From: Mucidula mucida
Lineage: Eukaryota > Basidiomycota > Agaricomycetes > Agaricales > Physalacriaceae
NCBI GenBank assembly: GCA_015501055.1
Contig: JADNYV010000045.1
Location: 124,001-188,000 of the forward strand
DNA length: 64,000 nucleotides
Reading direction: 5' to 3'
Positions within the stretch are counted from its first letter, which is position 1. Each line of letters opens with the position of its first letter. Of this stretch, positions 24,542 to 35,525 are shown in pieces. Both the position numbers and the translations under genes were made by a program. Under the pieces are notes generated by a model that saw only the letters and a program-made list of their open reading frames with translations, searched no databases and was not told where the DNA came from.

Positions 24542-25620
24542 TTAATTTGAATTTGCTGAAGGGACGCCATCTAGAAAGTCGGCCAGATGAGACGCCACAT
24601 GCTCGTGCATGGCGCTCGTCGGATGTAAATGGTCGTACCAGATGCCACCCGAAGCAGCGCGGCTATCGCTCGCTTGAAACCCGTAGTCTTCAGGAAAATC
24701 GAGAATCGCGTTGAAGACAGCTTTTGCGGAACAGATCATGATGGTTGCGTCGGGATGGGCGGCGCCGAATTCTCGTGTCGACATTAAAAGTCGTGTATTC
24801 CAGGTCTCGTAAGATGTGGCGTGATGCAGTTCGAACCACTTGTGGACTGTGAGAATGGTTTTTGAGACAAGTGTAGAATGCTTTAGGTAGAGTTGTCTTA
24901 CTTGCGGGTGATCTGTGGATTGGAGGGACGTCAATGAACAAGAGATTACGAGCGCCGCTCGCATAGAGTTTTTCCTGTATGTTGAACAGTGCTTTTACTG
25001 ATCCACTGTGAGACGCGCCGGTCGAGTCTCTGCAAAGATTGTTGAGGCTTGAACAACTTTGAACCTGGAAATACTAACGCGCAATCATTGATGCCAATCC
25101 AAGTAACTTGGTTGATAAAAATATGAACGCCAGCACAGAAAACGGCACACTCACTGAAAAGCGACTCTGAGGGCGATCGCAGAGCGCTGCTGCCATCACC
25201 TTGGAGAAAACTGTGGAGCTGGTCGGCCACGTCGGAGACCTCGGCGCCGCCTATGGCGTAGTCGTGGACAAGAAGCGGGGACTCGACCCACGCAGGATCC
25301 TGGTCCTGCGAGTCTGGCTTGAAGCGCGGGCCAGGTCGGTATCTTGTGAGCAGGTATCCGACCCAGTTGGGCTGGTCTGGCTCGTTCCAGAGACCGTCCG
25401 CCTGTCCAGGATAGGGCTCTCCAAGCGGTTGCTCGACGGTAGGGACGACGTCAGCCCCATGGGTGAACCGATCGCGCGAAAGAATTGAGCTATACGAGTC
25501 GCCACTGTCTCCCATCATCAGCAAAAGCTAGCATCACGCCAGGAGAACGTACAAAATGACGAGCCGCTTGATGTTTGAAAAGCCCTGCCACGACGAACCG
25601 ACCTGGACGACGGTGGACAT
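24542..25620 (-). CDS. GDSL/SGNH esterase (carbohydrate esterase family 16-like)
   Basis: Start MSTVVQVGSSWQGFSNIKRL. An intron of 48 nt joins LVIF to GDSYSSILSRDRF, giving the block I serine motif FGDSYSS. Then LWNEPDQPNWVGYLLTRY, VHDYAIGGAEVSDV (block II Gly), TWIGINDCA (block III Asn) and SGGIWYDHLHPTSAMHEHVA with the catalytic Asp-His pair. These are the four SGNH blocks in the order of fungal family-16 acetylesterases, which remove acetyl groups from hemicellulose oligosaccharides. There is no clear signal peptide at this start, so an intracellular or unusually secreted enzyme is possible, or the true start lies elsewhere. The ATG is only 49 bases from the divergent COP9 gene. Confidence 0.85.
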
Positions 25621-25669
25621 GGACGACAGAAGGGTCGCCGATCGCCGTGATCTTTGACTCTTTACCACG

Positions 25670-26550
25670 ATGGCCAACGGTCCTCCGACACCGCCGCCCA
25701 CCACAGATGTTGAGATTCAGGATGCTGCCCGCAATTCAGAGCCAGCTGCGAGCTCCTCAGCGCCCGTCGTTCCGCCTGCTGCACCTGCACAAATTTTCGC
25801 GTCGACGATTGCTGTCATCGCAGTAGCAAAGGAGTGGCAGCAGCTTGTCCATCACGCAGAGTTTGAAGAGATTTCTGTGAGTACGCGATCTGCCGAGTCT
25901 GGCCGCTAAAGCATACCATAAAGGTCGACGATGCACCCACCAAGATGATGATCGTCGCCCCTTGGTGCTCGCCTATCTCATCCAGGACGAACTGTACGTC
26001 TATCGGTACCATCGCTGGACACAATTAAATCAATGTCCAGCCCCGCTGCTAAATTCGCCCTTATGCGTCTTCCCCCCCGGCTACAACGTCTACCACTCAG
26101 CACTGCCCTCGTCCGCCTTCTCCAATCTACCACTGATCGCCACCACGCCGACGTGTACGCGCGCGCAGCAGAGATTCCTGTAAATGGCGATCTGGGTGGC
26201 ACTGTCTATCCTGAATTCGCCACCATTCTCAGCGGCATGATAGACGCCTTTTATGAGAGTTTCCGCTTGAGGACGTTTGTGCTCCTCTCCAAGGCGTACT
26301 CGGAGATTTCTCTTACTCTCGCCCAACACTATCTGGGATTGCCAGCAGAAACTCTTCTCAAGGCGGCGGAAAGTTATGGGTGGAAGTACGACGCGCAGTC
26401 TCAGATATTATCGCCTATTGCTCCCCCTTCCTCATCGGCTCCTCTCACAGGTATGCAAATGTGTGCAATGACAATTTCTTACTGAGATTTATTCAAGGTA
26501 CCTCCTCGCTGCAGTCGTTTGATTTGTATCCAATAGTGTCTCCAAGCTAG
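25670..26550 (+). CDS. csn8: COP9 signalosome subunit 8
   Basis: Starts MANGPPTPPPTTDVEIQDAA with a Pro/Ala-rich leader, then AVIAVAKEWQQLVHHAEFEE. After one or two small introns come PLVLAYLIQDEL and PAAKFALMRLPPRLQ. The main exon carries the PCI-type CSN8/PSMD8 fold: LRTFVLLSKAYSEISLTLAQ and YLGLPAETLLKAAESYGW. An intron after SSAPLTG leads to a short last exon (SSLQSFDLYPIVSPS). CSN8 is part of the complex that removes Nedd8 from cullins and so tunes SCF ligases. The boundary of the first intron (donor at 25877 or 25881, acceptor near 25924 or 25944) is not certain. Confidence 0.8.
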
Positions 26551-26799
26551 AGATGTAAATCGTGTGTATCAATGAGTACCCGTCCAATTCAAGCATGACC
26601 TCTACATCGCACCCCATGTTTCTGAAGCAAACCTCCTTCGTAAGCGCCTTTTTCAGGTCAAAATGAGCCTCATTGGCTCTCGATTTCCTTCGAAATAAGG
26701 GGCATATTGAATTGCTAAAAGCTCACTTGTCTCGCACCAGCCGCTTGATGCCAGCCTTTCTGGCTAGTTGTTGTTGCTGGGTGAAGTGGTAGAGAATTC

Positions 26800-27720
26800 A
26801 TCTAGTAGGCAGAGGCGGCTGGACATAGACATTCGACGGTTGATGGGACGAGTCCAGGATCAGTCGCAAGGACGGGTTGAGGATGCTCAACCTTTCATGA
26901 GACTGTCCTTTCAAGCGTTTCTCCCGTCGTTGTCTTGTTCGTTGGGGTTTCTCGTTGCGACGTGTTGGTCATCACTGGCCCAAATTATGCCATTCAGCAT
27001 ATCCCATTACCAGACCGCGACAGAGGATCAGCTGATCGAGAAGACACGCAACGCGCTCAAAGACGAAGGTCTACTCCGCCGTTCCTTGAGATCGTCTCGA
27101 CGGTTCTTGGGACGCACCGCAAGCCACATTTGTACTCGCTGATACTTGGACTATTAATGTAGAGCTTATAATGAGGGCGTTACAGATCAAGGTAAGAACT
27201 TTGTTACTGGTGAGGACAGGCTTAGCCCATCTTGAGGTCTGCCTAGACTCTAATGGTATCCGACTGGTCCATTCTGGCAGCTGCCACTCACTACACACTG
27301 CAGGAATGTACCGATCAGAGGACTGCGACGTCTGTTCCACGAGTGTACTGGACTACGTCGTGTCATCTTACCTACCGCCGTTCAGTGTGGTCTCCACTCT
27401 TCCTCAGTCGGTCCAGCCAAAAACGCCACACATCTTGGCCGTCTATCAACGCGCTCACAAGACTCACACACCGCTGTTTGATGTTGAACCCGAAGTGCGA
27501 AAGATAGCAGAGATAACCAAAGCCCTATCACAGTTCTTGGAAATCATCATGCCACGGTGAATTTTGCGCTTTCTGAGGCAACTATAGTGCATTTTGCGCT
27601 TCATGGGCAGCAAGATGCGGAGGCGCCAATGGAGAGCTCCTTATTGCTAGATAATGGAAGCGAACTCAAGCTTTCGCGGCTCATAGAGTTGAACCTGCCA
27701 AACGTTGACCTCGTATACCG
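26800..27720 (+). pseudogene. CHAT-domain protein remnant
   Basis: Pieces of a basidiomycete CHAT (caspase-like) domain lie in order but in different frames: VEDAQPFMRLSFQAFLPSL, then GVSRCDVLVITGPNYAIQHI (26935-27020), LHTAGMYRSEDCDV with LDYVVSSYLPPFS, PKTPHILAVYQRA with VEPEVRKIAEITKALSQFLE, and ATIVHFALHGQQDAEAPMES with LKLSRLIELNLPNVDLVY. The last block holds the His-Gly of the catalytic dyad. The following block with the catalytic Cys is missing and the frame runs into unrelated sequence at about 27720. No start codon and no upstream TPR array are recognisable. I read it as a dead copy. Intact relatives are TPR-CHAT proteins of unknown or cell-death-related role. Confidence 0.75.
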
Positions 27721-28566
27721 TGCCAAACAGCAATGTTATGAATCGCCATATTTTCACACTTTCACATCTTATCATATCTTATCGGGGGCCTTGTCTTATC
27801 AACCAACGGACCGTTTCATCATCTGTTTCGTCACCGATCATACCCCTTTTCATTACCGAAGCCGTACTCATGTTGGACACACGTCCAACACATGGATGAC
27901 ATCATACATGCCGATACCTCATGGACTCCCTATTGTATACACACCGCCGACACTCGTAGTACACATGGTCGTTTCAGTATTATTACTTACATGCAGTTAA
28001 CACTCGTATTTAATGGTTTCACGGACTAGTAGCATACAACACTGGGTCAAGGGCGTGGAGCATCCCTAGTAGAAACGCGTATGGACAAGGAGTCTCAAAA
28101 CACAGACTTACTAGTATATAAGCAGTAGTGTAGTATCATTGTACTTTAGTTCCGATCTCGTTTATACACCTGGCCTAGCCTAGTCTTACAAACGCAAACA
28201 CTTTCTTCCTTAGTTCTTGCTGTGGTACCTGGTTGAGTCTCGTGGCTTAGTCAGTCGCTAACAAGCAACTGGTGAACATCATGTGTCAAAAGAGGTTATT
28301 CATATTGCAGGTGAGAGCAGAAGGTCGCTCAGTCCAAGAAACCTTGCTCGCACATCATCCACTTGAGTTTGTCAACATTTTTTGTTACTCACCCACCCTG
28401 AGGACAGTGATTCAAGTAAGACATACCAGCATGCACTGATTCGAATGTCTGCAGCACATCACATAACCTACAATGTCATCTAGTAACAGCAATCTATTCC
28501 TTGCAGCTTGCCTTAGTCTACACTGATGCTTGTGATTTGCAAGCTCGTGTAGCTTTAGCTAACAAG
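27721..28566. other. Region between two pseudogenes, possible LTR-like fragment
   Basis: There is no coding signal. A tatataag element at about 28114 is followed by a pyrimidine-rich stretch and ctaacaag, recalling the inside of an LTR. No matching copy, target duplication or primer-binding site can be shown within the window. Confidence 0.25.
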
Positions 28567-30642
28567 TCACTCCTTAGAAACACACAGGCTACACTCTTCG
28601 ATAATTCGCTTCGCATGTGCTCGTGGCTTGATCGCGCATCTAAAGGGTAATGGATGCCTGAGAAATAATTCGGTCCCTTGGTTCATGCAGAAAGCACCAA
28701 CTTACGAGATCATGCCAGACGCGAATCTCGCCTCGGTGTCGGCCCACAGCTGCTAATCTCAAACAAACTTTGAATGGCCGCAATTGAAAGCCCACAGCTG
28801 GTCCACCGCCATGTGTCGCCCAGGGCAGATCCGCCGACCGTACCCAAACGCGACCGAAATGTCGTCCGCCCGTCGCAAACCGGCTGGGATTGAACGTCGA
28901 TGGGTTGGGGAACACAAACGGATCGTGCAGTATTGTCCTAACACGGTAGTAAGCACGCGCAGTGACCAATGGCCATTGAAAAGTGAACACACACCAACTA
29001 TTCCCCGATGACGGTGGTGCCCTTTGGAATGAAGTAGCCGCGGTAGACATCGTCCGTCGATACCATGTGGGGCAGACCCAAGGGCGCCACAGGGTTCCAT
29101 CTACAAATGAATTAAAGCATCGCGCTGGATTGTAATCTGTACCCCACCTCAGCACCTCCTTTACGATACAGTCAATGTACGGAAGCGACGTGCGGTCGCA
29201 AAAAGTCGGGCATGCGGCCACGCCCGACCACAGCGTCGAGCTCTGCCTGTGCTCTGTGCTGCACCTCGGGGTGCAAGACCACGGCGAGGAGAAACGAGGA
29301 TAGCGAGGACACGATCTATAGGTATGATTATATGTCGTCAATACCATTGAGAAGCCCCATATACATACACTCTCCGCCCCAGCTGGAAGTGCCACGAACG
29401 CGATAAATAGACAAATGGACCCGGGCACGCCACACACTCACCCGCCAGCGCCAGGCCCGCACACGCGCGTACCTTGTCCTCCTCGTCTTTCCCAGCCAAA
29501 TCTCGCGCGTCGAGGTCATCCAATAGATGTGTGACGAAACACGGAGACGCAGTACCCGCCGCCTATAGCCATGTCGTCAGTCGTTGCGTGGTGCAGAGAG
29601 AAAAACAGCATACCAACGCATCCTTGACAAACACATACGGCCCCGTCGCGCATCCGCAGGACCGCAGCACGCAACTGCTCTGCCCTTCTTTTGAAGGAAG
29701 CAAAAGGGAACCAGCGCGGCACATATCTGACTGTGGGCGCGTTTAACAGAGCCGGGATAAGTATGGAAAGCCTCACGCATTGGGAAGATGTCGACGAGAA
29801 ATGCCCCAGGGTGGGCCGCTTTCGCCATACCATCCAGAGCAATCTGCGCTACCCTGATATAGTCGTCGTCGTCGTCAGAAATTTCCATTCCGTATGTCAC
29901 GTTCATGATTACGCTCGCGGAATTGCTGGGATAGTCCGTGAACACACGAAGGAGTGGCGCGGAGGAAAACTCACTGTCTTAGATGTTCCATGAAATCTTC
30001 AAGAGTGTCTATTAGTCGTCGGAGCAGCTTCTGAGCCTCTACTCTTTGGATGGGCCAGGACTTGGAGACGGCGGAAGGCTGAAAGTGACTGTAAAACATC
30101 TTTCGGTGCGCTTTCCATGTTTTGCCTGGCCGCCGGCGTGTCAGCCCCCGCAAAGCCTTGGGGACGACCACAGACCATATGGCATATGTCCAAAGCTCCA
30201 ATCCCATCCCATACTACAAAGACGCGGAAATGAGAAATCCATGCAAAAGAAGCGTGACATACAGATCGTTTATCATAGGCAGAGGGTTCCGGTCTGAATA
30301 AACGGCGGACCGTTTCTCGAACAGGTCATTCGCCGCCTCAAAGGTGTTGACAACCAGGATGGAGATCCCAAAGACTCGCATGTAAACGAGGTCACCTTCA
30401 ACAATTGGTATAGACTCGGCGGATAGCAGTAGTAATGACTCACCGTGTCGTCGAGCAAGCACATTGTACCGCTGCGCCTCATTGTTGCGCGGAATATCAA
30501 AGACGTTTCCTAGCACAGGGAGAGGACGCGGGCCGGGTGGATGGGGCAGCCGAAGAGGATTTTTGACGCGCCATTTCCACAGGACGAACAGGAGACAAAG
30601 GAACGAAGCGAAAGCAGTGGGAGCGTTGATGACGGAGATCAT
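28567..30642 (-). pseudogene. Cytochrome P450 (CYP) with several frame breaks
   Basis: The 5' half is perfect: anchor MISVINAPTAFASFLCLLFV, HPPGPRPLPVLGNVFDIPRN, GDLVYMRVFGISIL, MGWDWSFGHMPYGKTWKAHR and SASVIMNVTYGMEI, with 45-55 nt introns in phase. Later landmarks are [38 protein letters not shown]-helix KEVLRWNPVAPLGLPHMV, DPFVFPNPSTFNPSRF and heme loop AFGYGRRICPGRHMA. Frame breaks occur at a C4 run 29641-29644, an A5 run 29200-29204, about 28860-28880 (roughly 15 codons missing before the heme loop), a C3 run 28791-28793 and about 28745. The tail ends PRAHAKRIIEECS at a stop. It would be an ER mono-oxygenase if intact. Some breaks could be read errors, but the missing segment is not a homopolymer. 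Confidence 0.82.
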
Positions 30643-31042
30643 GGAACAATGTCGTTCGTTCTTTGCACATTGTGCTTTTAGCACTTGAGTAAGTCCATGA
30701 TGTTATGGGTGACATCAAGGATTTCACCAAGACCACAAGCCCATAAGGTATAAAACGTGCTTAAAGGCGCGGCTATTGAACTTCGAAGAAGGTGGTCAAG
30801 TCGGAGTCCGCGAAGTTTTTGCTAACGTTCATCTTTTGGAGGATGCATGCCGCTGATGTGCCACACCTCGGATGGTTACCGCATCACATCGAGTTCCGTT
30901 CCTGTCAGAGTCCGCTGTGGGTTGGAATTGAAGGTCGCCAAAAGCAGTGGTGGTTTGGTGGCGTAGCACGTATGACGATCCATCATCAAGTCAACAGCTA
31001 TAGCTGTATCACGACCAACAGGTACAAGGACGCGTAAGATAC
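30643..31042. other. Intergenic, P450 upstream / Cel6 downstream
   Basis: It holds the former P450 promoter and the cellobiohydrolase 3' flank. I see no gene. Confidence 0.45.
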
Positions 31043-32781
31043 TTATAAAGGGGGATTCGCATTCGCCACCAACTGCTCGAAATACGCCTGGAACCACGTT
31101 CCCGCCTCGGGCGCATTCTGCATCGCATCGCTATTCGATTATCATCAGATCCCTTTCCCAAAAGAATAACCAAATCACGTACGCCTTTCCACAGAACCCA
31201 TCATAGCGAACAGCGCTCGTGTTGCTCGTCCCGTCACATTCCCCTCCAGGCTTAACCCACACCACAGCATCTATAAGACTCGAGCCCGTGTTCAACGTCG
31301 GCCGCATTCCAAAGCCAGCACCCTTCACGTTGCACCAATCGCCCCACGCGACACGGATGTTCTGCACGCCCGAACGCGCTTGATCCACAATAAACTTGGC
31401 AGGGAATTGCGTGAGCAGAGGCGATAGCGCCTAAAACTGGCGCGTCAGCGACCATCAAGTATGCCGTAGACACTCACGTTAATGTAGTGGATCTCGTCGT
31501 AGTTGGGATCTCCTTGCGTGATAGGATCAGGCGAAGCAGCACTGTAGAGTTCAAACGGAATGAGCCCGCGAGCGGAGAGCAAGCGCACCTCAGGGCATTG
31601 TAGTTGGCCACATCAGTAGCGAGCCCACGAACGAACTGCGGAGATCCAGCAGAGACGTACAGCTCATTGAACAGCTGTGCAGCGGGCGCGAGATTGGCGG
31701 GCCAGCCGAGCCACCCGGCATGGCCAGCGTCCAAGTACATGTACACCCCGACTTTGTTCAGCTGCTGCATCGCGTACATTACGCCTGCCTAAAACCATTG
31801 CTCAGAACGAAACGTTGTGGTTCACACAAGTACCTACCTTGTACGCGGTTTGAGCACCATTGCATTTCGCGACGCTCAGATTGGTGACGAGATTAGCAAG
31901 CGAGTCGGGTTCCACGACAGCGACGACGCGGACGTCCGGGTATTCTGTGAATTGAGATTCTGAGCACCGCACAACCTCGACATAATGATACTTACTGGAA
32001 ACTTGCGCCACAATCTGATCAATGTAGTCCTTGTACTTATTCAGACCGTCGTCCGCGATGCTGAACTCTCCATTGGACGCCAGAGCGGCGCAGTCCCGAT
32101 CGGGAAGATCGTAGACCACGATCTGAACAAGGTATTTTTTCCCAGAGGATTTAGCCAAAGCCGAAGCATCCGCTAGATATGTACCAAGGTCGGGAACTTT
32201 GGCAACAACATCAAGCCAGATGAAGGTTGGGATGTTTTGCACTTCTAGGGCCTTGGCAGCTTGAGTGGCGTCGGTCATCGCGGTGGCCGCAGCTTGCACT
32301 TCAGCGGCATAATAGGGAGAGAGATAAACCTATCGAAAGATATGTTTATCGAGATCTTCCTATTGAGAGAAATACCAACCTCATATCCAGCAAAGGGATT
32401 GCCTTCCGTAACACCAGTCGAAGACGCGGTTGCAGAGGTGCCAGTGACGGTAGAAGATGCCGATGATGATCCTGCCACAGTGGAAGTAGGAACGGAGGAC
32501 GCAGGCCTAAAAATACCAAGAATTGGTGCTAGTTATAGACGCGCTAAAGTTGTAATTCACATGCACTGTGAATAATAGTCGTTGCTATAAACGCAGGTCG
32601 AGCCATCTGCACACGTGGTGTCGCCAGCTTAGGAAGTTATCAGCTTTAAAATCTCTGGGCGCGCGATAGCTCGATACTTACTCCAGCCCATACCGCCACA
32701 TTGACCCCAGACAGGAGCTACAGAGCGCACTAAGGTTGGGAGAGAGCTGAGGACTGCTAGAGAGCTGAGAAGGGTCAACAT
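31043..32781 (-). CDS. cel6A: Cellobiohydrolase II, GH6 with N-terminal CBM1
   Basis: Secreted enzyme that releases cellobiose from non-reducing ends of cellulose by inversion. Signal peptide MLTLLSSLAVLSSLPTLVRS is followed directly by the cellulose-binding module: APVWGQCGGMGWS, GDTTCADGSTCVYSNDYYSQ. Next is a Ser/Thr/Ala linker and the GH6 domain starting NPFAGYEV. Catalytic acid region VVYDLPDRDCAALASNGEFS, then VVAVVEPDSLANLVTNL and YLDAGHAGWLGWPANLAPAA are intact. The C-terminus has GVQNIRVAWGDWCNVKGAGF, WVKPGGECDGTS, and ends ANANPPL. About nine exons join in frame. A TATA element sits about 40 bases upstream. The module order is the common fungal one. It marks a cellulolytic lifestyle. 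Confidence 0.96.
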
Positions 32782-33420
32782 TTTTAGTGAGGTAAAGACT
32801 ATCATTTTGGGACGCCTTTATATCTTCTGGAGACTGCGCAGCCGTTCTTCAAAGACTAGGACACCAGCAAGCTTTTGTACCGGTATTCAACCGACCAACA
32901 GTAGCGGAAAGACGTCGGTCACCGATATGCTATCCAACGAGAGGATACCCATAGCGATATTCCTGGAAATGTAGCGTCAGAACCCAGGCAAGAGGGCCAG
33001 CCTGTGAGACCGGAAGCGAACTTACAACCATGAACGGCACATTCTCGGGCATGACAGAGATACGCGGTGGGCCCACAATAGCTAACCAAGGAGAACTTAC
33101 ACGGACTTGACCGAGCAAAGATAGTGTATCAGGAACTAGAATACGAAGCTGGAAAAGGGAACTCACTTCGGGGTCACTAAAACCGTCCGACTCGGATCGC
33201 GTGCTCAGCCTTTTCACGTATCTCTCGTGTCCTCCCCCCGAAATCTCACCGAGTGGCTGAGGCCTTCGGAACGAGGCTCGACAGGAATAGTAATACACAT
33301 TGTTGCAAGAACTGATCCAGAAACGGTAAGCATCGAGATAGAAAGACCAAAAGCAAGAATCCCCCGAGTTCCGATTAAGATTACAGCGAGTTACAAGAGC
33401 CTACTTGAAACTTTGTTTGT
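32782..33420. other. Intergenic with short spliceable frames
   Basis: The minus-strand frame 32930-33298 contains several donor/acceptor-like sites but no recognised domain. A small unrecognised gene or a 3' extension of the NECAP transcript cannot be excluded. Confidence 0.3.
32817..32823 (-). promoter_or_regulatory. TATA box of cel6A
   Basis: On the minus strand the motif reads atataaa, 35 bases upstream of the cel6A start codon. This is unusually close and implies a very short 5' leader. Confidence 0.5.
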
Positions 33421-34308
33421 TCAACGTTTCCTCGTTGAACTAGGCGGGGGCGGTAGAAGCGGAATCCCACTCAAGCCCCCAGACGACTTCTCCGCTCCCG
33501 TGGAGCCCAGCAGATTCGTCGTGTTCATGGACGTCGGTTTGTTACGTCCAGGAATTGCGATGCTAAAGGTCTGACCTTCCTTGAGACTATAGTCCTTCTT
33601 AGGTCCCGCTGGGATGTGTGGGGAAGGTGTATCAGCCTCAGGTTCCTTCTCAGTTGTGCGAGCGGCCTTCCATCGTCTGAAAGATCTGTGTCAATGGAGA
33701 TTGAACGGGTAAGGGAAACATCTGTTACTTTTCATAATCCTGAATCGCAACATCTAGGGTGCTAGTAAGTGATGCACTAGTGTAAAGATGGGGCGGACAC
33801 ACTAAAATCAAAACTTTCAGTCCTCTCGATGAAACCAAGGCCGAGGTAGGCTTTCTTGCCCGAGTCTTCCACTCGGACTACAAAATATCGAGAGGAATCG
33901 AGAACAGCCTCGACGCAGGGGTGTTCGGGATCGTAAGGAGCTTTTGCGAAGACTGATAGCCATGAGCGACACGCGACAAGTCGACTAGAAAGATCATACG
34001 TTCTCCTGAGCATACATCAGTGTCTTGGCTGTGTTCGACGTTTGTAGCACGTACCATTTGAAGCGTCTTCGAACAACAAAGTAGCACCGGTGGAGCTCTT
34101 CTCGATGATTCTAAGGCGTCCTTTCCACAGCGGCTGGGCGAGGTCGCCCCATTCCATGGCGCGATGACCTTCATTCTTCTTCAATGGTGGAATTTTGTAG
34201 ACTGAGTACCCGCGTCAGCTCGTCCACAAGGCAAAAGCATGAACGATTACTCGATATTTCCCGTGCAATATACAGGATTGACTCGATTTCCTCGTCAAAG
34301 CCGTCCAT
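33421..34308 (-). CDS. NECAP-like adaptin-ear-binding coat protein
   Basis: PH-like ear-binding protein of clathrin-mediated endocytosis. Start MDGFDEEIESILYIAREIS, then YKIPPLKKNEGHRAMEWGDL, PLWKGRLRIIEKSSTGATLL, GELFAKAPYDPEHPCVEAVL, SSRYFVVRVEDSGKKAYLGL and FIERTESFDFS. The C-terminal tail contains EGQTFSIAIPGR and ends PPPPSSTRKR. Exon 1 is 34251-34308 and exon 2 is 34055-34201. A microexon of six bases lies at 34000-34005 (GAGAAC on the minus strand), flanked by introns of 49 and 47 nt with gt/ag ends; it supplies the conserved GEL of GELFA. Binding motifs for the AP-2 ear lie in the tail in animal NECAPs; here that is inference. Confidence 0.9.
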
Positions 34309-35525
34309 GATGATGGCGGAAGACAAGATGAATGGGCAGTGCCGGCCTCGTGTTGACAAGTTGATCAGGGCGCCGATCACGGCCAGTGCTTTCGCGCACG
34401 CGAATTTGAAAGGGGAAATATTCAGTGTACGTGCTTGGTACGTGCCTCCTTGTTCAACTTCAAAAGTATCTTGAGTCCATTTGTTCAACCGTATATCCAT
34501 CGACGCCACATAGTAAGTATCTCTTATTCCCAATAACCGACAGCAGGTAGAGCTCTTTCTTAATCTGAGTCATCCATTTCTGTCGCTGTCGATATACCTA
34601 CTGTCCAGTGAGTTTGCGACAAGAGCAGCCTTATGACTGAAGCAGACTTAAAACGTCTATGCGGTATACCAGTAGTACTTAGGCGTTTCAAGAAGCCCGT
34701 GACAGAAATGTATCTGCTACTTGGGCCGAAATCGCAAGGAGAATCGGAGACTTCTTACAAAGTGGCGCCACAACTGCCCCATGCAGTTGGAGTTTGGGTT
34801 GTTTCCATCGAGGAAAAGCTGCTTCCATCTCATGATGCTCCAGGTTGAACTCTGTTCCAAACTGTGTTGATGTTACATGCGAAGGGACTTCATTAGATGG
34901 AACTAAAGGTAGATACACGGTACATCTGGGCACCTTTTCATTGGCGGCACACCTCAGTCCCAGGTCTCTGTCCTTATTTCAGACACCTTAGTACATGAGT
35001 GATCCGAGTGTTAGCATTGCTCAAACTTCAATTGACGCCACCTATCCCGGGCCCATTGGAGGACTATCGATCAACATGATCACTCAGATTCCTCTAGCTA
35101 CGGATCTACTATTCGGCCCTGCCAACTACCCAGCCTCGTTTTGAAACGGTGTGCGCAAATTTGTGGGTCGCGCTAGTGGACTAAGCAGTATGTGTCGATG
35201 TACATCATGGTTACACGGATGCGCTACAACTTTTGATGTTGATTTGTCAACCTATCCCGCTATGAAGAATAACCAACTCGTTATAGACGTTCCCCGATAT
35301 CACGATTTCTGCGCCACACGCGTCAATGCGCATTCCTAGATCCGAGTTGCAAACGAACTTGACAAATATCTTGTGGATTCGCCAGCAAGACGCGTCGTCG
35401 GATGCAAGGCCACGATCGGCCGATATGGCCGCGTGGATGACGACGGCTCGGCACGTGTAGAGGATTATGTCTCAGCGTGATTATCTGATAAAGTGGGTTA
35501 CCTTTCTCCAACTCTTACGCTCACA
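34309..35525. other. Divergent intergenic region (NECAP / Nfs1)
   Basis: About 1.2 kb without recognisable coding signal. Frames at 34633-34848 and 34688-34933 lie on opposite strands over the same bases and show no domain. Confidence 0.5.

Noticed and set aside
27900..28560. Solo LTR
   Set aside because: A TATA-like element and a ctaaca end are suggestive, but no second copy, flanking duplication or primer-binding site can be shown here.
29100..29150. An additional frameshift at the P450 K-helix
   Set aside because: Using the donor AG|gtgggg, the intron joins EVLR to WNPVAPLG perfectly, so no break is needed there.
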